From Exercitatus varius (GTDB lineage Bacteria > Pseudomonadota > Gammaproteobacteria > Enterobacterales > Pasteurellaceae), in the NCBI RefSeq assembly GCF_029577735.1, contig NZ_JARQTO010000001.1, forward strand, positions 186,001-250,000: a stretch of DNA of 64,000 nucleotides, read 5' to 3'. The notes beneath the pieces are model-generated. The model did not search any database, had not been told where the DNA came from, and saw only the letters and a list, made by a program, of their open reading frames with translations. Below, piece by piece: positions 50,622 through 59,076 of this stretch; position 1 is the first letter of the stretch, and each line of letters opens with the position of its first letter. Position numbers and translations under genes: made by a program.

Positions 50622-51704
50622 ATGCGTAAAATTTTTACCAAATTATTTTCGGCGACCGTTGTTGCTTTCGCATTTTCAACTGCGGTGCAGGCTGAAGATT
50701 TAAGCGGAAAATCCTGGGCGGATATTGAAGCTCAGGCAAAGCGGGAAGGGAAAGTAACGGTTAGCGTGTGGTATTTGCAGCCTCAATTCCGCGGATTTGT
50801 CAAAGAATTTGAAAATAAATACGGCATTAAGGTCAAAGTGCCGGAAGGAACTCAGGACGGTAATATCAATAAATTGATTGCGGAAAAAAATCTGGAAAAA
50901 GGCAAAATGGACGTGATAGCGCTTAATGCCGATCGAGTCGCGAATGTGGCCAATAGAGACATTCTGACAAGTTTAAAACAATTGCCGAATTTTGAAAAAT
51001 TGAACCATTTTCTGCAAGGTGTGGAGTTAGGCGAAACTTCCGTCGGCTATTGGGGAAACCAAACCGGTTTCGCTTATGATCCGTTGCGAATTAAAGAAAA
51101 CGAGCTGCCGCAAAGCTGGCAGGATGTGGAAAAATACATTCGGGAAAATCCGAAAAAATTCGGTTATTCGGATCCTAACGGCGGCAGTTCCGGTAATGCG
51201 TTTATTCAACGCGCTTTAGTCTATGTGAATGGCGATTACGACTATCGCACGGAGAAAATTGACGAAGGACAAATTGCCGCATGGAAAAAAACATGGGCAT
51301 GGTTTAATGAACGTAAAGATGCATTGATTCGTACCGCTTCAAACGCCGACAGTCTGACTCGTTTAAACGATGGTGAGTTAATCATCGTTTCGGCGTGGCA
51401 AGATCATTTATTCAGTCTGCAAAAACAAGGGGCGATAACGGAGCGGTTAAAATTTTATGTGCCCGAATTCGGCATGCCGGGCGGCGGTAACGTGCTGACG
51501 ATTGCGAAAAATTCGCCGAATCCAGCCGCATCTCTGCTTTTTGTGCATTGGATTACCTCACCGGAAACGCAACGGAAGTTAAGTCAGGAATTCGGGGTGA
51601 GACCGTTGGATAGTGAATCCGGTAAAAAAGATACTTTATTCTTCTCAACTCCGTGGCGGAAAGCGGAAATGGAATATTTCACCAAAGAAGTGATTTCCAG
51701 ATAA
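50622..51704 (+). CDS. ABC importer periplasmic binding protein (PotD-like cluster)
   Basis: A 360-residue exported solute-binding protein: signal peptide (RKIFTKLFSATVVAFAFSTAVQA), then VTVSVWYLQPQFRGFVKEFE and GIKVKVPEGTQDGNINKLIA of the class II binding fold, WGNQTGFAYDPLRIKEN in the hinge region. The sequence fits the family-1/PotD-AfuA broad group; polyamine, iron, thiamine or another ligand cannot be decided. Last gene of the operon, followed by a terminator. Confidence 0.9.
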   Translation: MRKIFTKLFSATVVAFAFSTAVQAEDLSGKSWADIEAQAKREGKVTVSVWYLQPQFRGFVKEFENKYGIKVKVPEGTQDGNINKLIAEKNLEKGKMDVIALNADRVANVANRDILTSLKQLPNFEKLNHFLQGVELGETSVGYWGNQTGFAYDPLRIKENELPQSWQDVEKYIRENPKKFGYSDPNGGSSGNAFIQRALVYVNGDYDYRTEKIDEGQIAAWKKTWAWFNERKDALIRTASNADSLTRLNDGELIIVSAWQDHLFSLQKQGAITERLKFYVPEFGMPGGGNVLTIAKNSPNPAASLLFVHWITSPETQRKLSQEFGVRPLDSESGKKDTLFFSTPWRKAEMEYFTKEVISR

Positions 51705-51729
51705 CGCATATTTCTACGAAATCTAACCG

Positions 51730-51763
51730 AAATCTCCATGCATGTGGAGATTTATTTTTTATT
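51730..51763 (+). terminator. Intrinsic terminator of ABC importer operon
   Basis: AAATCTCCA (51730-51738) / TGGAGATTT (51745-51753), loop TGCATG, then ATTTTTTATTG. Confidence 0.85.
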
Positions 51764-51836
51764 GTCCGGCATTGCCATTATTCTGGTATCATTTGCGGAA
51801 ATGTCTGACGGCGAGTTATTTATAGATCGTCCCGCC

Positions 51837-52208
51837 TCACAAAAGAAGCGCTTTGCAATCCGCTTCGCTGTGCGCTTCTTCCATCACCAAATCCTGTAAA
51901 AAATGTCGGATTTCATTCAGACGCGCGATTTTTTCTTCCACAGTGGCTAACTGTCGCACAATCATTTGATCCGCGATACCGTGTTGGTGCGGATGATTTT
52001 TAATGTGGTTGAGTTGTTTGATTTCTTCCACGGAAAACCCTAATGAACGGCAGGTTTTAATAAAGCGGAGCAGTACTAACGTGGTTTCGTCATAACAGCG
52101 ATAACCGTTGGCCTGCCGTTTCGGCGCGGGCAGAACGCCGGTTTTTTCGTAATAACGAATGGTTTCCGGATGAATTCCGCTTTGTTTACTGAGTTCGTTG
52201 ACCGTCAT
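51837..52208 (-). CDS. MerR-family metal-responsive regulator (ZntR/CadR-like)
   Basis: A 123-residue MerR protein. NELSKQSGIHPETIRYYEKTG and NGYRCYDETTLVLLRFIKTC form the winged helix, followed by the long dimer helix and a C-terminal SEADCKAL metal-ligand segment. The Cys in RCYD-FIKTC and EADC positions are like those of Zn/Cd/Pb sensors; a His-rich KNHPHQHG loop is extra. Divergent from a CDF exporter, with a MerR-type promoter between them. Confidence 0.88.
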   Translation of the reverse strand: MTVNELSKQSGIHPETIRYYEKTGVLPAPKRQANGYRCYDETTLVLLRFIKTCRSLGFSVEEIKQLNHIKNHPHQHGIADQMIVRQLATVEEKIARLNEIRHFLQDLVMEEAHSEADCKALLL

Positions 52209-52229
52209 ATTTTCTCCGCATAAAAAAGC

Positions 52230-52260
52230 TTGACCCTGTAGTCGCTACGACCTTTATATT
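52230..52260 (+). promoter_or_regulatory. MerR-type promoter of the CDF exporter
   Basis: TTGACC (52230-52235) and TATATT (52255-52260) are separated by 19 bases containing the dyad CTGTAGTCGCTACGACC. The overlong spacer with an internal dyad is diagnostic for MerR activation. Confidence 0.8.
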
Positions 52261-52298
52261 GTAGCCCAAGCTGAAATTTCCGACAATGCGAGGTCGCT

Positions 52299-52916
52299 AT
52301 GGCTCATCAACATCATTGCACAGAACATCACGAACAGGATCATCATAATCACATTCCGCAGGATCGCAAAATTCTGGCCTGGAGTTTTGCCGTTATCAGC
52401 GGTTACATGGTGGTGGAATTCGTCGGCGGTTGGTTATTTAACAGCCTGACGCTGATGGCGGATGCCGGACATATGGCAAACGACAGTTTGTCGCTGCTTC
52501 TTGCGCTGATTGCGTTGTTTTTATCCGAACGAAAACAGACGTGGTTTGCGCTGCTTAACGCCGCTTCGCTGATTGTGGTGGCGGTGCTGATTCTGGCGGA
52601 AGCCGTTCAACGATGGCAATCGCCGCCTGAAATCCGGGCGCTGCCTATGCTCGGCGTTGCGGTTATCGGATTTTTGGTGAACGTTCTAGTGGCGTGGATT
52701 ATGTTGAAAAGCAATCAGGAAAATCTTAACGTGAAAGCGGCATATTTGCATGTAATGGCGGATTTGTTCGGTTCCGTGGTTGCCATTTTGGCGGGGCTGA
52801 GCGCCTATTTTCTCGGCTGGCAATGGGTGGATGTGGCGGCCAGTGCGCTATTAAGTCTGTTCATTTTGCGAAGCGGCATCAGTGTGATGCGGGAAGTTTT
52901 GACGACGTTTAAATAA
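52299..52916 (+). CDS. CDF-family zinc/cadmium exporter, short form
   Basis: A 205-residue cation diffusion facilitator. A His-rich N terminus (HQHHCTEHHEQDHHNH) precedes about six helices with the metal sites TLMADAGHMANDSLS (helix 2) and HVMADLFGSV (helix 5). The usual C-terminal cytoplasmic domain of about 90 residues is absent; some functional CDF proteins lack it, so this need not be a truncation. It is driven by the MerR promoter upstream and probably exports Zn2+ or Cd2+ in exchange for protons. Confidence 0.9.
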   Translation: MAHQHHCTEHHEQDHHNHIPQDRKILAWSFAVISGYMVVEFVGGWLFNSLTLMADAGHMANDSLSLLLALIALFLSERKQTWFALLNAASLIVVAVLILAEAVQRWQSPPEIRALPMLGVAVIGFLVNVLVAWIMLKSNQENLNVKAAYLHVMADLFGSVVAILAGLSAYFLGWQWVDVAASALLSLFILRSGISVMREVLTTFK

Positions 52917-52938
52917 GGTCGGAAAGCGGAAAAGTGCA

Positions 52939-53101
52939 GTATTATGTAGCAGTTGCACAAAAGTCAATTTTAGGAAAATTTATGTAGGGGCAGGGTTTAT
53001 CCCCGCCCGAATCTCATTCAAATATCAGGGCTTACGGGCGGGGATAAAACCCGCCCCTACGGAAACATTAAATGTTTGTGCAACTGCTACTACATAATAC
53101 C
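52939..53101. repeat. Palindromic intergenic repeat element, copy 2
   Basis: Long terminal inverted repeats (GTATTATGTAGCAGTTGCAC at the left, complement with an extra TAG at the right) enclose inner arms GTAGGGGCAGGGTTTATCCC and CGGGGATAAAACCCGCCCCT. Same element family as 41400-41507 but with intact outer arms; MITE-like in form, no coding capacity. The rest of 52917-53189 holds two USS cores. Confidence 0.75.
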
Positions 53102-53189
53102 GGAAAAGTGCGGGAGAATTTTGCGTTGTTTTTTTGCCGCACTTTCAGCCGATAGCGCTCAAAGTGCGGTCGATTTTTGGGAAGTTTTT

Positions 53190-54458
53190 TTAACCCAATA
53201 AACGTTGCACCAAGGCGGTATAAATCTTCACGCCGGTTAGTAATTGTTTTTCGTCGAAGTCGAATTCCGCTTCGTGGTGTCCGGCGGTGCGGTCGGCGCC
53301 GAGAATGAAATAAACGGCTTTACCGCCCTGTTCCTGCACCCGTCGGCCTAAAATCGTGGCGTCTTCGCTGGCATTAAAGGCATAATCTGCGTTGGTGCTG
53401 TGCACTTCGGGTTGCGCCAACGCGATTTCTTCCACTAATTTGACCAATTCGGGATCATTATTCATATCCACCGCTTCGCCCATAATTTCCGTTTCATAGC
53501 CGACATCAAAGCCGATCGCAATGCCTTGCGCAATTTGCATGACCTGATCCGCCATATATTGATTGATGGCTTTATTTTCACCGCGTACTTCCAGCTGGAT
53601 TTGCGCGCCGGCAGGAATGACGTTACGACCTTCTCCCGCTTTCAGCACACCGACGTTAATTCGCGTCATGCCTTCGCCGTGGCGGGCAATGCCGTGCAGT
53701 TGAGTTACGGCGTGGGCGGCGGCCAACAGGGCGTTACGCCCCAAATGCGGCGCGGCGCCGGCGTGCGCCGGTTTGCCTTTATAGCGGATATCGATTTTCG
53801 TCGTAGAAAGAAAGTTTTTCGGATTGGAAATCACTGTGCCGCTGTCAGCGCAAAAACCGATATGCGAACCGGCGAAATAATCGGCGTCGTCAATTACGCC
53901 GCTGGCCGCAATGGCCGCCGCACCGCGCACGCCTTCTTCCGCCGGCTGAAACACGATTTTTACTTTGCCGTTGAGCTTATCTTTATTTTGCGACAGCCAA
54001 AGCGCCGTGCCTAAGCCGATGGTGATATGCGCATCGTGCCCGCAGGCGTGCATAAAGCCGTCGTTAAGAGAACGGAAGCCGAGTTGATTCGGAATGTGCT
54101 GCGGATTTTGGGTTTCGCTGACATTGACGCAATCAATATCAAAACGCAATGCCACGGTTTTGCCCGCTCTGCCCGTATCCAGCACGGCAACGCAGCCGGT
54201 GTAACCGTCCATTTTATCCAGCCATTTTTGCTTAGCGCCGTATGCCAGCGCATTGGCTAGGCCTTGTTCTACCACGGTGGATTGGCGTCCGCGCACAAAA
54301 TCTTCATTGATAATTTGTTTGCCCAGCAGAATTTCAAAGCCCATTTGTTCCAGATAGTCGGCGATGCGGGAAGTCGTCCAGAATTCGGACCAGCCGATTT
54401 CGGGGAAACGGTGGAATTCGCGGCGCCATTCTGTAAGTTGGGATAAATCAACGTTCAT
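53190..54458 (-). CDS. M20 amidohydrolase, AbgA-like
   Basis: A 422-residue M20D metallo-amidohydrolase resembling p-aminobenzoyl-glutamate hydrolase subunit A. Metal motif MHACGHDAHITIGLG (about residues 137-151), FQPAEEGVRGA with catalytic Glu, HAGAAPHLGRNALLAAA and late AGHHEAEFDFDE are all present. It cleaves N-acyl or peptide bonds of amino acids. Upstream on the same strand are dcuC and pepE, separated by a terminator; the group looks like peptide/amide scavenging. Confidence 0.88.
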   Translation of the reverse strand: MNVDLSQLTEWRREFHRFPEIGWSEFWTTSRIADYLEQMGFEILLGKQIINEDFVRGRQSTVVEQGLANALAYGAKQKWLDKMDGYTGCVAVLDTGRAGKTVALRFDIDCVNVSETQNPQHIPNQLGFRSLNDGFMHACGHDAHITIGLGTALWLSQNKDKLNGKVKIVFQPAEEGVRGAAAIAASGVIDDADYFAGSHIGFCADSGTVISNPKNFLSTTKIDIRYKGKPAHAGAAPHLGRNALLAAAHAVTQLHGIARHGEGMTRINVGVLKAGEGRNVIPAGAQIQLEVRGENKAINQYMADQVMQIAQGIAIGFDVGYETEIMGEAVDMNNDPELVKLVEEIALAQPEVHSTNADYAFNASEDATILGRRVQEQGGKAVYFILGADRTAGHHEAEFDFDEKQLLTGVKIYTALVQRLLG

Positions 54459-54494
54459 CAGAGACTCCTTAAATAAAAAATATGATAAAAATCG

Positions 54495-54517
54495 ACCGCA
54501 CTTTTGAAAAGTGCGGT
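54495..54517 (-). terminator. Uptake-signal hairpin terminator after dcuC
   Basis: ACCGCACTTTT (54495-54505) and AAAAGTGCGGT (54507-54517) form an 11-bp stem with T-run on the minus strand, just beyond the dcuC stop. Both arms are full Haemophilus-type uptake cores. Confidence 0.8.
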
Positions 54518-54533
54518 GCGTTTTTGCGTTGTT

Positions 54534-55829
54534 TTATAACATAAATAACGCAAGGAATAAGACGGCGAGCACCATGCCCGGCGCGGTGCGTTTCACCATT
54601 TCGACCGGACTGACCATAGCCAAACCGGCGCACACGATAGTTACGCCCGCAATCGGTGAGGCGGTACGTCCGATAGCGCCTGCGATTGCCGCCGCCATAC
54701 CGAGGTTAAGGTGAGTATAGCCGAGTTCAATGGCGTGCGGCGTCACCGCGGTGTTAAACGCAATCGCCGCCGCATCGCCGGAACCTGTCACCAAGCCCAT
54801 CAGGAACGGGCCGATAGTGGCGCCCCAACGCACGAATTCGTTGGATTGTTTGAGGAATTCAATGGCGGAATCAATGGCACCGGTGGATTTCAAGCCTGCC
54901 ACGAACACGCTGGCGGCAATGATAATGCCTAACACGTTGGCGTAGGCGTTGCCCATACCGTTAAAGAATTCTTCGGTGATTTTCGCCGGTGAGATGCGGG
55001 TGACGATAATGCCGTAAATGGCGCCGATTAGCATTGCTTGCGGCACGCCCATTTTCGTCCACGCCAACCAGGATACGTCTTTTTGCAATGAAGTTCCGCC
55101 GATAACCAGGATCACTAACGGGACTAACGGCGCTAAGGCAAATAGCGGATTCACTTTGGCAAATTGGGTTTCGGATTCTTTGTTTTCGTTCAAATAGGCT
55201 TGTTTGTGTTCTTCCCCGTAATCTTTAAATAAAATCGCCAGCAAGGTGAGCATAACCGCTCCGATGGCGCCGGCGATCATGGTATAAGGCGCGTGGGAAA
55301 GGTTGACTTCGGCGATGGTTAAACCGGACATTTCGCTGATCATCGCCGAGTGAGAAGAGCCAGGGCTCATCATGGAACCGAAGGTTCCCGCCAAAATTGC
55401 CGCCCCTGCCGTGGCAGGACGCACGCCGGCACTTTTTAACACCGGTATCAAGGTGGCGCCCACTGCCGCCGCACAGCCTGCCGCGGAAGGAATCGCGATG
55501 TTGATAAAGAAAGTGATGACGGTTGCAATCGGGATTAAAAAGAATTTTAACCCGCTTAAGGGTTTGGTCAGCAAATGCACCAAGTGGGTATCGCATTGGG
55601 TGTATTTCATGACGTAAGCAAAGCCCATACTGGAACAGATCGCCATAATCAATCCGCCAGTGGTCATGGATTTGGCAAAGGCGTCTAACGCGCCCATCGG
55701 ATTGAGGGTGAGAATGGACATTAGTAAACCGACACCGATTAACACGGTACGGGTTTCATATTTTTTTATCAATAAATATACGGTAGCGATAATGCCTAAA
55801 ATGGCTATCAAAGAGTTTAATTCGGTCAT
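54534..55829 (-). CDS. DcuC-family C4-dicarboxylate transporter
   Basis: A 431-residue membrane protein of the DcuC/YfcC-type anion transporter superfamily with about 11-12 helices. SSMGFAYVMKYTQCDTHLVH, NIAIPSAAGCAAAVGATLIP and GTFGSMMSPGSSHSAMISEM are the re-entrant-loop signatures. DcuC mainly exports succinate during fumarate respiration or fermentation, which would suit a succinate producer; other members carry other carboxylates, so substrate is an inference. It begins 11 bases after pepE ends, so the order of transcription is pepE then this gene. Confidence 0.85.
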   Translation of the reverse strand: MTELNSLIAILGIIATVYLLIKKYETRTVLIGVGLLMSILTLNPMGALDAFAKSMTTGGLIMAICSSMGFAYVMKYTQCDTHLVHLLTKPLSGLKFFLIPIATVITFFINIAIPSAAGCAAAVGATLIPVLKSAGVRPATAGAAILAGTFGSMMSPGSSHSAMISEMSGLTIAEVNLSHAPYTMIAGAIGAVMLTLLAILFKDYGEEHKQAYLNENKESETQFAKVNPLFALAPLVPLVILVIGGTSLQKDVSWLAWTKMGVPQAMLIGAIYGIIVTRISPAKITEEFFNGMGNAYANVLGIIIAASVFVAGLKSTGAIDSAIEFLKQSNEFVRWGATIGPFLMGLVTGSGDAAAIAFNTAVTPHAIELGYTHLNLGMAAAIAGAIGRTASPIAGVTIVCAGLAMVSPVEMVKRTAPGMVLAVLFLALFML

Positions 55830-55840
55830 AATTATTTTCC

Positions 55841-56545
55841 TTAGTAATGAAATGTCGTCTCGGTAGCAAGGGTGTCCATTGACATTTTGCCGCTGAATCT
55901 TAAAACGGCCCGTTCGCCCAACACGCGGGCTTGATCGCCCTGAATATGTAAAGCCGTGCCTTCCGGCAAGGCGTATACAAGTGCGCTCGGATTAACGGTT
56001 AAAAATTCTTGCAAACGCTCTTCACGACTTTCGCCGTTGTGACCTTGCATTTTACCGGAGATAAAGTGCGGATTGATTTGATGCGGAAACAGATTTAACG
56101 CATTGAAGGATGGCGGATAAGTAATCGGCATATCGTTGGTGGTCATAATGGAGCGGCCCGCCGCGACCGCACCGGCGCTCCAACCGAAATAAGGCGTGCC
56201 GGCATTCACCTTGGCTCGAATCGGTTCCAACAAGTGATTATCGTACAAGCCTTTCAATAAACAGAATGTATTGCCGCCGCCGATAGCAACGACATCCGTT
56301 CGTTCGATAATCTCCGCGTGTTTGGCGCTTCGGTGAACGGAAATAATCTCCATATTCAATGTGCTCAACACCTGTCGCACTTTTTGCTCGTATTCATCAT
56401 AGGATTGACGAACACCCGCATAAGGCACAAAAGCGATGCTTTTGCCTTGATAAGCGGATAAAAATTGCCGCAACCAGGGAATAGTGTGAATTAAATAATC
56501 CGTATCCTTATATTTCGAACTACTCATAAGTAACATATTTTTCAT
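55841..56545 (-). CDS. pepE: Dipeptidase E (peptidase S51)
   Basis: A 234-residue cytoplasmic aspartyl dipeptidase. The Ser-nucleophile elbow FGWSAGAVAAGRSIMTTND (about residue 119) and AIGGGNTFCLLKGLYD are diagnostic; the E. coli protein has 229 residues. It hydrolyses Asp-X dipeptides. Being co-transcribed with the dicarboxylate transporter fits aspartate to fumarate to succinate metabolism. The upstream spacer has a CRP-like site. Confidence 0.93.
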   Translation of the reverse strand: MKNMLLMSSSKYKDTDYLIHTIPWLRQFLSAYQGKSIAFVPYAGVRQSYDEYEQKVRQVLSTLNMEIISVHRSAKHAEIIERTDVVAIGGGNTFCLLKGLYDNHLLEPIRAKVNAGTPYFGWSAGAVAAGRSIMTTNDMPITYPPSFNALNLFPHQINPHFISGKMQGHNGESREERLQEFLTVNPSALVYALPEGTALHIQGDQARVLGERAVLRFSGKMSMDTLATETTFHY

Positions 56546-56640
56546 ATTTTAGTCCTTATTTTAGTGTTATTTTGTTGTAATGTAGGGCAAAGTTATTATG
56601 CAAGTTAACGCCCGAAAGGTGAAAAAGAAGATGTTATTTC

Positions 56641-56656
56641 CGTGATAAAGGTCACA
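56641..56656. promoter_or_regulatory. CRP-like site between pepE and carbamoylase genes
   Basis: CGTGATAAAGGTCACA has one mismatch to TGTGA-N6-TCACA. It is 27 bases before the plus-strand ATG (too close for class I activation) and about 95 before the pepE start, so it more likely activates the pepE-dcuC direction. Confidence 0.5.
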
Positions 56657-56682
56657 AAATTAATTGAATAAGGAGGAGTCGT

Positions 56683-57921
56683 ATGTCAATTAATCTGCCG
56701 CGCGTGCAGTCCATCCTGGAAAAATTAGCCTCAATTTCGTCCGAAACGGGAGAATTAACCCGTTTAGCGTTCAGCCGTGAAGATGAAGAGGCGCATCATT
56801 ATGTGATTGAATTATGTCGTCAATATGATTTGGATGTGCGCCGTGATGAAATCGGTAATTTGTTTATTCGTAAAGCGGGAATCGAAGATCATCTGCCTGC
56901 AGTGGCGTTCGGTTCTCATATCGATACCGTTGTCAATGCGGGCAAGTTTGACGGCCCTTTAGGTTCGGTCGCGGGGCTGGAAATCTTGTTTCGGTTATGC
57001 GAACAAGGCGTGCAAACCCGCTATCCGCTGGAGTTGATCATTTTTACCTGCGAAGAATCCAGCCGTTTTAATTATGCGACTTTAGGCAGCAAAGTGATGT
57101 GCGGTATCGCTGATCAGGAAAGTTTAAGCAAACTGCGCGATAAACAGGGCAAGGGTGTAGAAGAAGCTTTGGCGGAAATCGAATTGGATTTTGCCAAGGT
57201 GAATCAAGCCAAACGTAAAGCGGAAGAATTTAAATGCTTTTTTGAACTGCATATTGAGCAAGGTCCGCGTTTGGAAAAGGAAAATAAAACCATCGGCGTG
57301 GTAACGGGCATTGCCGCGCCGATTCGCAGTGTCGTCAAAATCAACGGGCAGGCGGATCATTCCGGCGCCACCGCAATGCATTATCGCCACGATGCGCTGT
57401 TAGGCGGTGCGGAACTGGCGCTGGCAATCGAACGGGCGGCGATTGAAGCGGGACATTCCACCGTTGCCACCGTCGGTAATCTGACGGCAAAACCGGGCGT
57501 GATGAACGTGGTGCCGGGTTATTGCGAATTGCTGGTGGATATTCGCGGAATTCATACGCAAGCCCGCGAATCGGTGTTCAGCGCGTTGCAACAACAAATC
57601 GAACAAGTCGCCGCCAAACGAGGTTTATCGATTGAATTGCAACTGATTTCCAAAGACCAACCGGTTTTATTGCCTGAGCAAATGGTGCGACAAATCAGTC
57701 GGGCGGCGCAAGACTTAGGATATCGCTATGAAATTATGCCGAGCGGCGCCGGACATGACGCCATGCATATGGCGACACTGTGTCCGACCGGCATGATTTT
57801 CGTGCCGTCCAAAAACGGCATCAGCCACAATCCGCTCGAATTCACTTCATGGGACGACATTGAAGCGGGCATCAATGTGTTACAAAAAGTGGTGTTGGAA
57901 CAGGCGGAAGCGGCGGATTAA
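56683..57921 (+). CDS. Zn-dependent carbamoylase/amidase (AllC-like, M20 family)
   Basis: A 412-residue member of the N-carbamoyl-L-amino acid hydrolase / allantoate amidohydrolase group. AFGSHIDTVVNAGKFDGPLG (metal His and Asp), TCEESSRFNYATLGS, FFELHIEQGPRLEKE and the late SGAGHDAMHMA are signature motifs. It releases ammonia and CO2 from carbamoyl or ureido compounds. Whether its substrate is allantoate, ureidoglycine or a carbamoyl amino acid is open. Divergent from pepE-dcuC. Confidence 0.88.
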   Translation: MSINLPRVQSILEKLASISSETGELTRLAFSREDEEAHHYVIELCRQYDLDVRRDEIGNLFIRKAGIEDHLPAVAFGSHIDTVVNAGKFDGPLGSVAGLEILFRLCEQGVQTRYPLELIIFTCEESSRFNYATLGSKVMCGIADQESLSKLRDKQGKGVEEALAEIELDFAKVNQAKRKAEEFKCFFELHIEQGPRLEKENKTIGVVTGIAAPIRSVVKINGQADHSGATAMHYRHDALLGGAELALAIERAAIEAGHSTVATVGNLTAKPGVMNVVPGYCELLVDIRGIHTQARESVFSALQQQIEQVAAKRGLSIELQLISKDQPVLLPEQMVRQISRAAQDLGYRYEIMPSGAGHDAMHMATLCPTGMIFVPSKNGISHNPLEFTSWDDIEAGINVLQKVVLEQAEAAD

Positions 57922-58058
57922 AAATTAACCGCTGTTTTTTATCAAAAAACGTTTAAATTTTTGACCGCACTTTTTATTGGCGCCGAAGAATCGGCGTATA
58001 ATCGGCGACAGATATTTCATCCGCTCACCGGATTCGGCGTAAATTTGAGGAAATCGAC

Positions 58059-58469
58059 ATGGCGACTAAGGTAATTTTCTATTTGTTAAATCAACGTTTT
58101 GTGGAAAATGAAAGCAAAATCCCCGAAGAAGCGAAAGACGTAATGTATTATTCGTTAGCTATCGGGCATCATGTGGGCGTGATTGATTGCTTTAAAAAAT
58201 TGATCACGGCGGATTATGACGATTATCGCCAATTTGTGAATTGCTTTCCCGAAAACGGTGAAGCGCGCCGCAAGCTGGCGGGATTAATGAAATTCGGCGA
58301 AATCGTCATCGACAGCAGCCATGTGAATTTACTGGCGCGGGCGTTGGATGAAATTAAGCCGAATTTGACCGCACTTCATCGCGAATGGGCGGAAATTTTA
58401 CTGGACACGCTGGTCTCCATTCAGCGCGAACCGGTGATGTATGTGATGGTAAAACGGAGAGACGAATAA
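58059..58469 (+). CDS. hycH: HycH, formate hydrogenlyase maturation protein
   Basis: A 136-residue HycH-family protein. VMYYSLAIGHHVGVIDCFKK and GEIVIDSSHVNLLARAL match the E. coli protein, also 136 residues. It is required for assembly of the hydrogenase-3 large subunit. Its stop shares a base with the hycI start (TAATG). No hydrogenase structural gene is in the window, so the rest of the complex is encoded elsewhere or has been separated. Confidence 0.93.
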   Translation: MATKVIFYLLNQRFVENESKIPEEAKDVMYYSLAIGHHVGVIDCFKKLITADYDDYRQFVNCFPENGEARRKLAGLMKFGEIVIDSSHVNLLARALDEIKPNLTALHREWAEILLDTLVSIQREPVMYVMVKRRDE

Positions 58470-58927
58470 TGGCGGCGAAGAATGTGGTGCTCACGGTGGG
58501 CAACAGCATGATGGGCGACGACGGCGCCGGTCCGTTGCTGTATCAACTGCTCCGGGATAATCCGATTGAAGGCTGGGAAGCGGTGGACGGCGGTTCTGCG
58601 CCGGAAAATGCGGTCCATGTGGTGCGCGCGTTGCAACCGGAAAAGCTACTGATTGTGGATGCTACGGACATGGAGTTGGAAGCGGGCGCGCTGAAAATTG
58701 TGGATAAAACGTTAATCGGCGAGATGTTTTTTATGAGCACTCACAATATGCCGCTGAATTTTTTAATCGAGCAATTAGAGCAGGATATTCCGCATATTAT
58801 GTTTGTAGGCGTTCAGCCGGATTTGGTGTCTTTTATGTTTCCGATTTCGGAAAAAGTGAAAAGTGCGGTAGAAAATTTGTACGTTTTATTGAAAGAAAAT
58901 CGTCTGCATGAAATCGAATCGCTTTAA
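58469..58927 (+). CDS. hycI: HycI, hydrogenase-3 maturation endopeptidase
   Basis: A 152-residue protease of the HyaD/HycI family. VVLTVGNSMMGDDGAGPLL with the nickel-binding Asp, then DGGSAPENAVHVV, and FFMSTHNMPLNFLIEQL with His are diagnostic. It cleaves the C-terminal tail of the large subunit after nickel insertion. The Met at 58469 gives the exact family N terminus and couples it to hycH. A USS core lies at about 58862. Confidence 0.93.
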   Translation: MAAKNVVLTVGNSMMGDDGAGPLLYQLLRDNPIEGWEAVDGGSAPENAVHVVRALQPEKLLIVDATDMELEAGALKIVDKTLIGEMFFMSTHNMPLNFLIEQLEQDIPHIMFVGVQPDLVSFMFPISEKVKSAVENLYVLLKENRLHEIESL

Positions 58928-59076
58928 GGTTTAAATTGAAAAAACTTTGCGTTAAATCAAAAAGCCTACAATTTGTGGGTGAATGGTTCGAATTTAAGAG
59001 TATGATAACTTTTGTCGGCTAATCATTTTGAGTGATTAACTTATTGTTAACATTAAGCAGTAACAAGGACATCGCT

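Noticed and set aside
58928..59076. Sigma-54 or FNR site before fdhF
   Set aside because: Searched by eye for GG-N10-GC and TTGAT-N4-ATCAA; only weak partial matches were seen.
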